Below are positions 27,132-36,255 of a stretch of DNA of 50,277 nucleotides, piece by piece; the first letter of the stretch is position 1; every line of letters begins with the position of its first letter. Below the pieces are notes generated by a model. That model was not told the DNA's origin. It saw only the letters and a program-made list of their open reading frames with translations, and did not search any database. The position numbers were made by a program, and so were the translations under genes. The DNA is from an uncultured Lachnospiraceae bacterium (lineage in GTDB: Bacteria; Bacillota; Clostridia; Lachnospirales; Lachnospiraceae), in contig CALZBR010000016.1 of NCBI GenBank assembly GCA_945621435.1, positions 1-50,277 of the forward strand, written 5' to 3'.

Positions 27132-27795
27132 ACTTTATCTCCAGGTAGCCCAGAAGTTTGGACATATCGTACTCTTCGATAACTCCAAGGTTGGAATCGT
27201 AGAATTTGCCGTCAAAATGAATCAGATAATGGCAATAACGTCCCATTTTCTCCATCAAAATGCAACACTTGGGCAATACAGCGGGACGCCCCTCCGTGTA
27301 CATGATGATGTCGCTGTGGTCGATTCCGTAGTAATTCAATGCGGAAATCACCCGCCCCATGGTCGCCTGCCACTCTCGGCAGTCCATGACACTGATGACC
27401 TCAGCAATAGTTACACCCGCAAGCATTGCCACACAGGCCTGTCCACAAAGTCCGTCCTCCGGCTGAATGATTACATTCATGCTGTCAATCTTACGAATGG
27501 GATTCTCAAAGCTGTAAGGGCTGTTCTGATCCATGCGGATCAGGGAACCGTTGACATGAAGGAGAATCTTATGAGGAACCTCCAATTCCACACTGACAGC
27601 ATCTTCATCCTCAATATGTATCTCATAATTTCCTTTTTCCAGAGGCAGCAGCTCACAGTCGATAATCTTGTTGTCCAGCACTACCTCTGCCTTAATGATG
27701 TCTCTCTGCTTACATACCTCCCAGATATTAAAAGGAATAGGAATCATGTAACCTTTTTCTTTTTTCTTCACAGGTGCTTCAAAAAAATAACGCAT
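27130..27795 (-). CDS. DUF1905-like N-domain fused to papain-like (C39-like) domain
   Basis: A 221-residue protein. Residues 3-90 read like a DUF1905-type beta barrel (FEAPVKKKEKGYMIPIPFNI, later VNGSLIRM). The second half is papain-like: Q111 (oxyanion), C117 in EDGLCGQACVAMLAG, H189 in YCHYLIHF and D200 in KFYDSNLG, spaced as in C39-type peptidases. There is no signal peptide, no GG-leader substrate and no ABC partner, so it is more likely a cytosolic peptidase or a toxin-like or non-peptidase member than a bacteriocin processor. ATG follows AATAAGGAGTGAAAA. It lies 33 bases after the AraC gene. Confidence 0.65.
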   Translation of the reverse strand: MRYFFEAPVKKKEKGYMIPIPFNIWEVCKQRDIIKAEVVLDNKIIDCELLPLEKGNYEIHIEDEDAVSVELEVPHKILLHVNGSLIRMDQNSPYSFENPIRKIDSMNVIIQPEDGLCGQACVAMLAGVTIAEVISVMDCREWQATMGRVISALNYYGIDHSDIIMYTEGRPAVLPKCCILMEKMGRYCHYLIHFDGKFYDSNLGVIEEYDMSKLLGYLEIK

Positions 27796-27828
27796 TTTTC
27801 ACTCCTTATTTAAAATATTGTTCTCCTG

Positions 27829-28686
27829 TCACACTTGTTTTCTTACCTGGGAAGGCGAAACCCCATAGTGCTTCTTAAACAGCTTACTGAAGTGATACGC
27901 ATCATCGTACCCCACGGAGGCCGCCACCTCCTGGATACTTCCCTTATAGCCGTTTTCCAAAAGCTCCTTGGCTTTTTCCAGGCGAATATTGATCAGATGC
28001 CGAATAGGCGTATCTCCTGTCTCACTCTTAAATATCTTTGAGATATAAAAGGGACTCAGGTACATATTTTCCGCCACCTGATCCAGGGATATCTTCTCAT
28101 TAAAGTGGTCCTCGAAATAATTGACCATCTTCTCCACTACGTACTTTTTGTTTACAGATTCAAAGGCATATCCCTGAGGATTCTCTTCCGGCTCACACTG
28201 CTCCCTCACCACAAGAAGTATCATCTGCATCAGATAGGACTTCAACATAAAATACCTTCCCTGCCTGCGAACAGCCTTCTCGGCCTCCATGGAGGAGCAG
28301 ATTTTAAACAGCTTCTGGCGCAAATCACCTGAGGTGTGAAGCACATGTCCGTTGCCTGGTACGGGAAGAGCGTTTTCCGGCAGCCCCGGAATTCTGATTC
28401 CCGACGCTCCGACAAAGAACTCCGTAGCAGTTGTTTCTGCTTCAGGGCAGGCCAGCGCCTGATGTTTGACCCCTGGATTGATTATCAGCAAATCTCCCTC
28501 CTGCACGGGCACAATACCGTCATCAATACGATATCGTCCCACGCCGGACATGACAAAGGCCATTTCCAGATGGTCATGGCTGTGAAAAGTAGCCTCGTCC
28601 TTTTCTCTGTCCCGAGTCCCCTTCCAGGTATACAGAAAGTTGGGATCTAATTCTTCAATTGTGATGCAGGTATTGTTTTTTTCCAC
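27829..28686 (-). CDS. AraC family transcriptional regulator with cupin domain
   Basis: A 285-residue regulator. The N-terminal cupin (about 25-110, FHSHDHLEMAFVMSGVGRYRID, later VQEGDLLIINPGVKHQA) should bind a small ligand. The C-terminal pair of helix-turn-helix motifs starts near 180 (ISLDQVAENMYLSPFYISKIFK) and ends with SIQEVAASVGYDDAYHFSKLFKKHYG. The start is GTG after GGGGGAAGAATAA. Its target is not evident; the MATE gene upstream and the papain-like gene downstream are candidates. Confidence 0.92.
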   Translation of the reverse strand: MEKNNTCITIEELDPNFLYTWKGTRDREKDEATFHSHDHLEMAFVMSGVGRYRIDDGIVPVQEGDLLIINPGVKHQALACPEAETTATEFFVGASGIRIPGLPENALPVPGNGHVLHTSGDLRQKLFKICSSMEAEKAVRRQGRYFMLKSYLMQMILLVVREQCEPEENPQGYAFESVNKKYVVEKMVNYFEDHFNEKISLDQVAENMYLSPFYISKIFKSETGDTPIRHLINIRLEKAKELLENGYKGSIQEVAASVGYDDAYHFSKLFKKHYGVSPSQVRKQV

Positions 28687-28738
28687 TTATTCTTCCCCCA
28701 TCTTACTGTATTTTACCTTTTTTGCACTCAATTGTAAA

Positions 28739-30157
28739 TTATTTTCTTTTGTCCTGCATTAATTTCCATGCCGTACAGAAAAACAGCGTAACCGTAGTGC
28801 TCACCGCCAGTGCATCCGAAACCGGTTCTGCAAGAAATACCGCAAATACCTTATCCTCAAAAAAGTTCGGCAGAATATATATCATGGGAATCAGCAGTAT
28901 GATCTTGCGAAGTACCGCAAGGAACAGGGAATGCACTGCCTTTCCCAGAGCCACAAAGGTCTGCTGGCAGGCGATTTGCGCACCAAACACCGCAGAGGCC
29001 GCCATATAGACTCTCATTGTCCGTGCAGTATACTCCACCGTAATCTCATCGGAAGAAAAAATCCTCGCCAGCGCCCCCGGGGTCAGCATGGCCGGCAGCC
29101 AGATCAAAAAGGAATAACACAGACAGACCCTCAGGGTAATCAAAAAAGCACTCCTCACCCTGTCCATATTTTTAGCGCCATAATTAAAGCTGACAATAGG
29201 CTGCATGCCCTGGGATAAACCCTGAAGAGGCATCATGGAAAACTGCATGACACCGGTAAGAATCGTCATGGCGCCTACCGCAATGTCTCCTCCATATTTT
29301 TGCAGGGAAGTGTTAAAGCAGACAGAAAGGATACTCTCTGTAGCCTGCATGATAAACGGAGAAATACCCAGAGCCAGAACCGGTCCCATGATTTCAAGAC
29401 GAAACCTCAGATATTTCCTCTGAATTCTCAGCTTTGTCTTATGACCGCCAAGGAATTTCAATACCCACACGGCGGAAACCGCCTGCGACAACACCGTAGC
29501 CAGCGCAGCTCCTCTGACCCCCATTTGAAAGCCAAAAATGAAGATGGGATCCAGCACAATATTCATCCCTGCCCCAATCATCACCGTCTTCATACCGATA
29601 GCTGCAAATCCCTGGGAAGTAATAAATGCATTCAATCCCGTGGTAATCAGCACAAAAATACTGCCGCATACATAGATTCTAAGATAGGGAAGGGCGTAGA
29701 CAATGGTGTCATCGCTGGCGCCGAAGGCATAGAGCACCGGCTCGGCAAAAATGTAACTGACCACCGACAGAACAATCGCCAGACACACTATGGTAAACAC
29801 ACAATTCCCCATGATTTCCTCTGCTTTGTCATATTCTCCTCTTCCCATGGAGATAGAGGCTCTTGGGGCTCCGCCAAAACCAATGAGTGCAGCGAAGGCG
29901 GCAACCAGAATGATGACCGGCAAAGCAACGCCAAGCCCGGTCAGGGCAAGGGAGCCGGTTCCGGGAATGTGTCCGATATAAATCCGGTCCACCATATTAT
30001 ATAAAAGATTAATAATCTGGGCAGCAATCGCCGGCAATGCCAAAGAAAGTAACAGCTTTCCCACCGGCATTACTGCCAGCTTATTTTGTTGTTCCTGTTG
30101 TTCCCTATCTATCTCCTTCATTTCTATTTCCTTCATTCTCCTGCCGTCACTTTCCAT
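28739..30157 (-). CDS. MATE family efflux transporter
   Basis: About 472 residues and twelve membrane segments. The first MatE half begins at VGKLLLSLALPAIAAQIINLLYN in two parts (KLLLSLALPAIAAQ; LLYNMVDRIYIGHIPGTG), and the second half at GPVLALGISPFIMQATES with QGMQPIVSFNYGA, typical MATE motifs. It exports drugs or cationic compounds using Na+ or H+ gradients. The charged N terminus before the first segment contains several possible starts; I use the ATG at 30157, while a TTG at 30187 is also open. It lies just 16-46 bases after mgtE. Confidence 0.93.
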   Translation of the reverse strand: MESDGRRMKEIEMKEIDREQQEQQNKLAVMPVGKLLLSLALPAIAAQIINLLYNMVDRIYIGHIPGTGSLALTGLGVALPVIILVAAFAALIGFGGAPRASISMGRGEYDKAEEIMGNCVFTIVCLAIVLSVVSYIFAEPVLYAFGASDDTIVYALPYLRIYVCGSIFVLITTGLNAFITSQGFAAIGMKTVMIGAGMNIVLDPIFIFGFQMGVRGAALATVLSQAVSAVWVLKFLGGHKTKLRIQRKYLRFRLEIMGPVLALGISPFIMQATESILSVCFNTSLQKYGGDIAVGAMTILTGVMQFSMMPLQGLSQGMQPIVSFNYGAKNMDRVRSAFLITLRVCLCYSFLIWLPAMLTPGALARIFSSDEITVEYTARTMRVYMAASAVFGAQIACQQTFVALGKAVHSLFLAVLRKIILLIPMIYILPNFFEDKVFAVFLAEPVSDALAVSTTVTLFFCTAWKLMQDKRK

Positions 30158-30203
30158 CACCCTATTCAACTCCGGGCTTTTAATCAAACAATTCTATCAA
30201 AGG

Positions 30204-31553
30204 CTAGATTCCCAGAATCATGGACGCCACCCTGAAATAAACCAGAAGGGACAACGCATCTACAATTGTTGTGATAAAGGGACTCGCCATGACCGCAGGG
30301 TCAAAGCCCAGTCTCTTGGCACCCACCGGCAGAATACATCCCACCAGCATTGCCATCAGAACCGCAGCGATCAAGGTCAGACAAACAGTGAATGCCACAT
30401 ACATTCCCACCCTGTCAAACAGCATCAGCTTGGCAAAGTTGGCCACCGCCAGCGTCACCCCACAGAGCAATGCCACGCGAATCTCCTTCCATACGACCTT
30501 TGGCACATCCCGATACTCTATTTCTCCCAGGGATAGTCCGCGGATTACGGTAACGCTTGCCTGTCCGCCTGCATTACCGCCGGTATCCATCAGCATGGGA
30601 ATAAAAGCAATCAATGCCGCATAGACGCTTAAGGCCTCCTCAAAGGAGCTGATGATCGCACCGGTAAAGGTGGCGGATACCATCAGTAACAGCAGCCATG
30701 GGATACGCTTCTTGAAGGTTTCCCATACCGAAGTTCTCATATAAGGCTTATCGCTGGGCACGATAGCTGCCATCTTTTCCATATCCTCAGTGGTCTCTTC
30801 TTCCATGATATCCACGATATCGTCGACCGTGATAATACCTACCAGTCTGTCTTCGTTATCTACAACGGGCATGGCAGTAAAGTCATATTTTTTGAACTGT
30901 GCCGCAACCTGCTCCTGATCCATGAGGGTATTGATTGCAATTACGTTCTCATGCATGAGCTCGCCGATGATTTCCTCTCCTTCGCTGAGCAGAAGATAAC
31001 GGAGAGCCACTGTTCCCACCAGCTTCCTCTGGGCATCCAGCACATAACAGATGTTGACAGTCTCACTGTCCAGCCCTACCTTACGAAGATGCTCAATGGC
31101 CTGATTGACCGTCATATTTTCTTTTAATGCAACATACTCCACTGTCATGATACTTCCGGCGGAATCCTCCGGGTATCTAAGGAGATGATTGATTGCCTGT
31201 CTGGTGTCGGGCTTGGCATTGGCAAGAAGCTTGTCAACCACATTGGCAGGCATTTCCTCCAACAGGTCAACCGCATCATCCGCCATCAGATTGTCTATTA
31301 CATTCGCTGCTTCCTTCTCGGAAAGGGAATTGATGATCATCTGCTGATATTCCACATCCAGATAGGAAAATACATCCGCGGCAAGATCCTTGGGCAGAAT
31401 GCGATATACCTTAAATATCTCGGCGTCTTCCAGTTCTTCCACCATCGCAGCAATGTCTGCGTCATTCTGTTCCGCCAGAAACTGTCTCAGCTTGGTATAC
31501 TGTTTTGTGTCCAATAATTCTCTCAGTTCCTCAAGTCCGTTTCTATTTTCCAT
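30204..31553 (-). CDS. mgtE: magnesium transporter MgtE
   Basis: A 449-residue Mg2+ channel. The soluble N domain (about 10-125, with repeated LAADVFSYLD and EEMPANVVDKLL blocks) and two CBS domains (about 135-250, IMTVEYVALKENMTVNQAIEHLR; GIITVDDIVDIMEEE) form the Mg2+-sensing gate, followed by five membrane helices with DTGGNAGGQASV near 323, the pore signature. Gating by cytosolic Mg2+ is known for the family. No M-box leader is visible: only 36 bases separate it from yigZ. ATG follows TGAAGGAAGAATAGCG. Confidence 0.96.
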   Translation of the reverse strand: MENRNGLEELRELLDTKQYTKLRQFLAEQNDADIAAMVEELEDAEIFKVYRILPKDLAADVFSYLDVEYQQMIINSLSEKEAANVIDNLMADDAVDLLEEMPANVVDKLLANAKPDTRQAINHLLRYPEDSAGSIMTVEYVALKENMTVNQAIEHLRKVGLDSETVNICYVLDAQRKLVGTVALRYLLLSEGEEIIGELMHENVIAINTLMDQEQVAAQFKKYDFTAMPVVDNEDRLVGIITVDDIVDIMEEETTEDMEKMAAIVPSDKPYMRTSVWETFKKRIPWLLLLMVSATFTGAIISSFEEALSVYAALIAFIPMLMDTGGNAGGQASVTVIRGLSLGEIEYRDVPKVVWKEIRVALLCGVTLAVANFAKLMLFDRVGMYVAFTVCLTLIAAVLMAMLVGCILPVGAKRLGFDPAVMASPFITTIVDALSLLVYFRVASMILGI

Positions 31554-31589
31554 CGCTATTCTTCCTTCAGTATATATAAGTTTTTCGGG

Positions 31590-32234
31590 TTACTCTTTTT
31601 CTACATAATACAATTCACGAAGTTTTTGCAGTTCTGCCCTTCCACCGGTTGCATCAGTGATACTCTTTCGCAAACCTTCTGCATTTTCCGCCGGAACCAC
31701 AATTGTCAGCGTCACTTTTTCGGTATATTCCACAGCAGCCGGCTTTAATCCCCCATTCTCTAACAAATAAAGTATCTTACCGATTCCGTTATAATCCGTA
31801 ACCACCTGCAGTTCATGACCGAATCTCATATTTCCCACGGTACACGCCTCGAGCCCTGCCTGTACTGCCTGGGTATAAGCCCGCACCAGACCTCCCGTTC
31901 CCAGAAGAACGCCGCCAAAATATCTGGTAACCACCACCGCAACATTGCGTACACCGGACCCCAAAAGCACCTCCAGCATAGGTCTTCCCGCCGTTCCGGA
32001 GGGTTCTCCGTCATCGCTGCACCGGGTCAGTTCTCCGCGGGTTCCTATGACATAAGCCGAACAATTGTGTCTGGCATCCCAATACTTCTTTTTGATTTCT
32101 TCTATAAAAGCTGACGCTTCTTCTTCCGTTTCACAGGGACGGACCGTAGCAATAAAGCGGGACTTCTTCTCCTCATACTCTCCTACGCCACCCTCCAGCA
32201 GAACGCGGCAGGAAGGATCAAATTCATGTTTCAT
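31590..32234 (-). CDS. YigZ/IMPACT family protein
   Basis: About 214 residues. The N-terminal IMPACT domain has EYEEKKSRFIATVRP, HNCSAYVIG, CSDDGEPSGTAGRPML (about 66-81) and VVTRYFGGVLLGTGGLVRAY, the UPF0029 hallmarks; a ferredoxin-like C-terminal domain follows. The family is linked to translation/stress regulation in eukaryotes; the bacterial role is not settled. The ATG at 32234 follows GGAGG with an 11-base spacing and lies downstream of the predicted promoter, while the longer frame to 32276 overlaps it. Confidence 0.9.
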   Translation of the reverse strand: MKHEFDPSCRVLLEGGVGEYEEKKSRFIATVRPCETEEEASAFIEEIKKKYWDARHNCSAYVIGTRGELTRCSDDGEPSGTAGRPMLEVLLGSGVRNVAVVVTRYFGGVLLGTGGLVRAYTQAVQAGLEACTVGNMRFGHELQVVTDYNGIGKILYLLENGGLKPAAVEYTEKVTLTIVVPAENAEGLRKSITDATGGRAELQKLRELYYVEKE

Positions 32235-32276
32235 GACCGTTGCTGCCTCCTCAGATTTTTTACGGCATACAAACAT

Positions 32277-32306
32277 ATGTTAGCATAATTTTCCCAAAAT
32301 GTGAAA
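32277..32306 (-). promoter_or_regulatory. promoter of yigZ-mgtE block
   Basis: Minus strand: -35 TTTCAC (32301-32306), 18-bp spacer, -10 TAACAT (32277-32282) preceded by TGC (extended -10). Confidence 0.6.
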
Positions 32307-32363
32307 CAATTATTAAGAATATTAAGTTAAAAATAAATCCTTTATTTACATACAATTTTTTGG

Positions 32364-32369
32364 TATAAT
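32364..32369 (+). promoter_or_regulatory. extended -10 promoter of the penicillin-binding protein gene
   Basis: TGGTATAAT in an AT-rich setting, 38 bases before the ATG; the -35 (TTTATT at 17 bp) is weak. Confidence 0.65.
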
Positions 32370-32407
32370 ACAACAGGTAATGCTTTTCAGAAGGAAAGGA
32401 GCCTTAA

Positions 32408-35119
32408 ATGAATTACGGAAAAAAAGGAATTCGCGCCAAGCAACATGCGCTGAATTCAAAAGCAATAAAATTGGAACGAAAATTTCTGCTTACCCTGCTG
32501 ATGGTGGTCATCGTAGCCTTCGCCGGGCTGGCAATCTGCGGTGTTTCCGCCGGTATCGGCGCCTTCAAGGGCATTCTTGCATGCACACCCAAGATTCGTT
32601 TAAACGATGTGGTAGCCTCCGGTCAGGCCACCATAGTCTATGACTGTGAAGGCAACGAGATTGACCAGTATGTCAGTTCCAACTCCAACCGTCTTCGTGT
32701 GGAGTCCATGGATGAACTGCCCGATTATCTGGGAAAAGCCTTTGTCGCCATCGAGGACGAACGTTTTTACCAGCACCGCGGCATCGACTTCAAGGCAATG
32801 GTTCGTGCAGGCTGGCAATTCCTGAAAACCCGTGGTGACGAAACCCAGGGTGCAAGTACCATTACCCAACAGCTGCTGAAAAATACCGTCTTTACCGAAT
32901 GGACTTCCGAGGGAAAAAATAAGATTAAAAAAATCAAGCGAAAAATTCAGGAACAGTATCTTGCTCTGGAAATCACAAAGTATTATGACAAGGACCAGAT
33001 TCTTCTGGAGTATATGAACGCTATCAACCTGGGGCAAAACACCCTGGGCGTGGAAGCCGCTTCCAAGCGCTACTTCGGCAAATCAGCCGGTGAGCTGACC
33101 GTATCCGAAGCCGCCGTCATCGCCTGCATCACCCAGAATCCTTCCGGCTACAACCCCATCCGGCATCCTGAGGCCAATGCAAAACGCCGTGAGAAATGTC
33201 TGGAAAAAATGCTGGAGCTGGAATTCATCACCAAAGCCCAGTACGACGAAGCCATCGCAGATACAGAGGATGTCTACAACCGCATCGGTCTCTACGATGT
33301 AGACTACCGCGGCAGTTCCGTCAATACCTCGGGCTCCTATTTCTCCGATGCCCTTTACGAGCAGGTCAAGAAGGATCTGGTGGAAGATGCCGGTTACTCG
33401 GAAGCGATGGCTGAAAAGCTTCTGACCTCAGGGGGGCTTCGCATTGAATCTACCCTGGATCCCAAGATTCAGGCCATTGCAGATGAAGAATTTGCCAACC
33501 CCGACAATTATCCCAAACAGGTAAACTGGTATCTGAACTACGCCCTTACCATCATCGACCGCAATGGTGGCAAACATAACTTCAGCAAAGAGAACATGAC
33601 CACCTGGTTCAAGAAGAATGTGAATTCAAAATTCAATCTGATCTTCCCCTCCCAGGAAGCTGCCTATGAAGCCATTGACACCTACCGCGCAGCCATGATG
33701 GAGGAGCTTGGGATGATAGAGACTGACGATAATTACGAGGAAGCTGTCTCCATGACCGCACAGCCTCAGGCCGCTGCGGTAATAGAGGATCAGTCGACAG
33801 GATATGTGGTGGCGATTGTAGGCGGACGCGGTGTCAAGGAGGGACGCCGTACCCTGAACCGTGCGACCGATGCGAAACGTTCACCCGGCTCCACCTTTAA
33901 GGTGCTGGCCGCCTTTGCTCCCGCACTGGACAGCGCCGGTCAGACCCTTGCCACCGTATACAATGATGCGCCTTTCAACTACGATAACGGCACTCCGGTC
34001 AGCAACTGGTACAATAATCCCCCCTATCGCGGTATCTCTTCCATCCGCACGGCCATTAAGGATTCCATGAATATTGTGGCAGTAAAAACAGTAACGGTAA
34101 TCAGCCCCAGACTCGCTTACGATTACCTGCTGAACTTTGGCTTTACCACCCTGACCGACGGCACTGAGATCAACGGACAGATTTTCACGGATATCAGACA
34201 GCCCATCGCTTTGGGAGGACTTACCGCAGGAGCCACCCCTTATGAGCTGAACGCTGCCTATGCTGCCATCGCCAATATGGGAACCTATGTAGAGCCCAAG
34301 CTTTACTCCAGAGTACTGGATGCCGACGGTAATGTAATTCTGGACAACACTCATCCCGCCACAAGACAGGTATTAAAGCGTACTACCGCCTTCCTACTGA
34401 CCAGTGCCATGGCAGACGTAGTCAGAGCCGGAACCGCCACCTCCGTGAATTTCGGCAATATGGCAATCGCCGGTAAAACAGGTAGTTCCACCGGATATAA
34501 GGATATCTGGTTCGCCGGATATACCCCTTACTATACCTGTAGTGTATGGAGCGGCTATGACAGCAACATCAACATGATCAGTGGCGGTGCTGCCAGTGAA
34601 ACCGGCATTTCCAGAGCTCTGTGGAAAGCCATTATGAAAAGGGTACATGAAAACCTCCCGAAACAAGATTTCTCCAAACCCGAAGGTATTGTCCAGGTGG
34701 CTGTCTGCAGCAGATCCGGACGTCTTCCCATTCCCGGACTCTGCGACGCAGAAGGCTGCGTCATTACCGAGTATTTTGCAGAAGGTACCGAGCCCACCGA
34801 GAGCTGTAATGTTCACTTTGAAGGAGTATATTGTAACCACGATCTGCTGCCTGCCACTCCCGATTGTCCTTTCAAGGTAGAGGGACGTATTACTCTTCCC
34901 CTGCCGGAAGAACCTGCCTTAATCAGCGGCTCTACCATGATTATCGAGAATCCCGACGGAACCCAGAGTATTTCCACCCCCATTACCGCTACGCATTGTC
35001 AGCACGACGAAGCCTTTTTCGCCAATCCTGATTATGAGGCGATTCTCAACATTCACCAGTTGGAGATCCACCAGCGTAATGAAGCTGCAGCTGCAGCAGC
35101 CGAAGCAGCCGGACAATAA
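32408..35119 (+). CDS. class A penicillin-binding protein (PBP1A-like)
   Basis: A 903-residue bifunctional peptidoglycan synthase. Cytoplasmic basic tail, one membrane anchor (about 26-50), a GT51 transglycosylase domain (about 80-270) with E116 in AIEDERFYQHRGID and GASTITQQLLKN, then a transpeptidase domain with S495 in SPGSTFK (SxxK), SMN (SxN) and KTGSS. It polymerises lipid II and crosslinks the stem peptides, and is a beta-lactam target. The last 150 residues form an extra tail rich in Cys, Pro and Glu, ending in an Ala-rich helix. ATG follows AAGGAAAGGAGCCTTAA. It is divergent from yigZ. Confidence 0.96.
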   Translation: MNYGKKGIRAKQHALNSKAIKLERKFLLTLLMVVIVAFAGLAICGVSAGIGAFKGILACTPKIRLNDVVASGQATIVYDCEGNEIDQYVSSNSNRLRVESMDELPDYLGKAFVAIEDERFYQHRGIDFKAMVRAGWQFLKTRGDETQGASTITQQLLKNTVFTEWTSEGKNKIKKIKRKIQEQYLALEITKYYDKDQILLEYMNAINLGQNTLGVEAASKRYFGKSAGELTVSEAAVIACITQNPSGYNPIRHPEANAKRREKCLEKMLELEFITKAQYDEAIADTEDVYNRIGLYDVDYRGSSVNTSGSYFSDALYEQVKKDLVEDAGYSEAMAEKLLTSGGLRIESTLDPKIQAIADEEFANPDNYPKQVNWYLNYALTIIDRNGGKHNFSKENMTTWFKKNVNSKFNLIFPSQEAAYEAIDTYRAAMMEELGMIETDDNYEEAVSMTAQPQAAAVIEDQSTGYVVAIVGGRGVKEGRRTLNRATDAKRSPGSTFKVLAAFAPALDSAGQTLATVYNDAPFNYDNGTPVSNWYNNPPYRGISSIRTAIKDSMNIVAVKTVTVISPRLAYDYLLNFGFTTLTDGTEINGQIFTDIRQPIALGGLTAGATPYELNAAYAAIANMGTYVEPKLYSRVLDADGNVILDNTHPATRQVLKRTTAFLLTSAMADVVRAGTATSVNFGNMAIAGKTGSSTGYKDIWFAGYTPYYTCSVWSGYDSNINMISGGAASETGISRALWKAIMKRVHENLPKQDFSKPEGIVQVAVCSRSGRLPIPGLCDAEGCVITEYFAEGTEPTESCNVHFEGVYCNHDLLPATPDCPFKVEGRITLPLPEEPALISGSTMIIENPDGTQSISTPITATHCQHDEAFFANPDYEAILNIHQLEIHQRNEAAAAAAEAAGQ

Positions 35120-35126
35120 ATATTGA

Positions 35127-35177
35127 TTGCACTGCTGACGGCAGTTATGCTATAATATATATGCATGACTGCCGTCA
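35127..35177 (+). promoter_or_regulatory. promoter embedded in a 15-bp inverted repeat
   Basis: TGACGGCAGTTATGC (35136-35150) pairs with GCATGACTGCCGTCA (35163-35177; one G-U/mismatch position). The -35 TTGCAC (35127-35132) and an extended -10 TGCTATAAT (hexamer 35151-35156) are spaced 18 bp, with the left arm forming the spacer and the -10 in the loop. It may also act as the terminator-like hairpin behind the penicillin-binding protein gene. Confidence 0.55.
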
Positions 35178-35230
35178 ATTGCAGCTTGCACGCATTACAA
35201 AGGATTCTTAGACTCTGAGAGGTAGGCACC

Positions 35231-35521
35231 ATGGACAAACCGATATATACTCCGCTTAAAGTAAACAATGAGATTGAATTGTGTGAGATTTCAGACTTAG
35301 ACTGTAAACAGATGATTGAAAAAAGACTTTTGAGAGAAAGGATATCTTACTATATCCGCTGGGGAAAGCCGTCTCTCTTCCACCGCAACAAGAACACCTG
35401 TATCATATGTGTCAACGAAAATGTCAAGGATGAGGCCGAGGATGTAGTCCGTGCCGTATGCGACGAGACCGGCTGTCCCGTCAAATTCCTTATGAGAAAA
35501 TCTCAAAATCAATATCTATAA
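35231..35521 (+). CDS. conserved hypothetical small protein
   Basis: A 96-residue soluble protein I do not recognise. It has a KQMIEKRLLRERISYYIRW helix, a basic patch, a short hydrophobic beta strand TCIICVNENV and a second helix EAEDVVRAVCDETGCPVKF, suggesting a small alpha/beta fold such as a ferredoxin-like or RNA-binding domain. No signal peptide. ATG follows GAGAGGTAGGCACC. It precedes azlC by 11 bases and so is likely co-transcribed with azlCD. Confidence 0.7.
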   Translation: MDKPIYTPLKVNNEIELCEISDLDCKQMIEKRLLRERISYYIRWGKPSLFHRNKNTCIICVNENVKDEAEDVVRAVCDETGCPVKFLMRKSQNQYL

Positions 35522-35532
35522 CGGAGAACAAA

Positions 35533-36255
35533 ATGAATCGCCATAAAACATCACTTCAGCAAGGTTTCCGGGACGGTATCCCTATCGGTCTAGGATATTT
35601 TGCTGTTTCTTTTTCTCTCGGTGTAGCCGCAAGAAACGCCGGCTTAAATGCCTTTCAGGGATTTCTTGCCAGCCTGCTGAACAATGCTTCCGCCGGCGAA
35701 TATGCCGGCTTTACCGTGATAGCTGCGGACGCACCCTATTTGGAAATGGTGCTGATGACTCTGATCGCCAACGCAAGATATCTGCTCATGAGCTGTGCCC
35801 TGAGTCAGAAGTTTTCTCCAAAAACATCTATTTTACACAGAATGCTGGTTGGCTATGATGTCACGGACGAAATCTTTGGTATTACCATCGCCAGACCCGG
35901 GATGCTTGACCCATATTACGCCTATGGCGCAATTCTCATTGCTGCCCCCTGCTGGGCAGGGGGCACTGCTCTGGGTGTCATAGCCGGCAACCTGTTACCC
36001 GTCAGAATCGTAAGTGCATTGAGTGTGGCACTGTTCGGAATGTTCCTGGCAGTCATCATTCCCCCCGCAAAAAAAGACCGCGTTGTAGCGGTCCTGATTC
36101 TGCTCAGTTTTGGCGCAAGCTATCTGTCCGGTATTCTTCCCGGCATCTCCGGTCTCTCCGGCGGTACACGTACCATCCTCCTGACCGTAGTGCTCTCTGC
36201 CATGGCTGCTATTTTATTCCCCGTCAGAGAGGAGAAAGAACAGCATGACGCATAA
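35533..36255 (+). CDS. azlC: AzlC family amino-acid exporter subunit
   Basis: A 240-residue membrane protein with GFRDGIPIGLGYFAVSFSLG at the start, the family signature, and DEIFGITI near 115. With AzlD it forms a branched-chain amino acid exporter; in Bacillus AzlCD exports 4-azaleucine. The start follows ACGGAGAACAAA, so an earlier in-frame methionine is not used. It overlaps azlD by 11 bases. Confidence 0.92.
   Translation: MNRHKTSLQQGFRDGIPIGLGYFAVSFSLGVAARNAGLNAFQGFLASLLNNASAGEYAGFTVIAADAPYLEMVLMTLIANARYLLMSCALSQKFSPKTSILHRMLVGYDVTDEIFGITIARPGMLDPYYAYGAILIAAPCWAGGTALGVIAGNLLPVRIVSALSVALFGMFLAVIIPPAKKDRVVAVLILLSFGASYLSGILPGISGLSGGTRTILLTVVLSAMAAILFPVREEKEQHDA

Noticed and set aside
31554..31589. 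M-box riboswitch before mgtE
   Set aside because: Only 36 bases separate mgtE from yigZ, too short for the aptamer.
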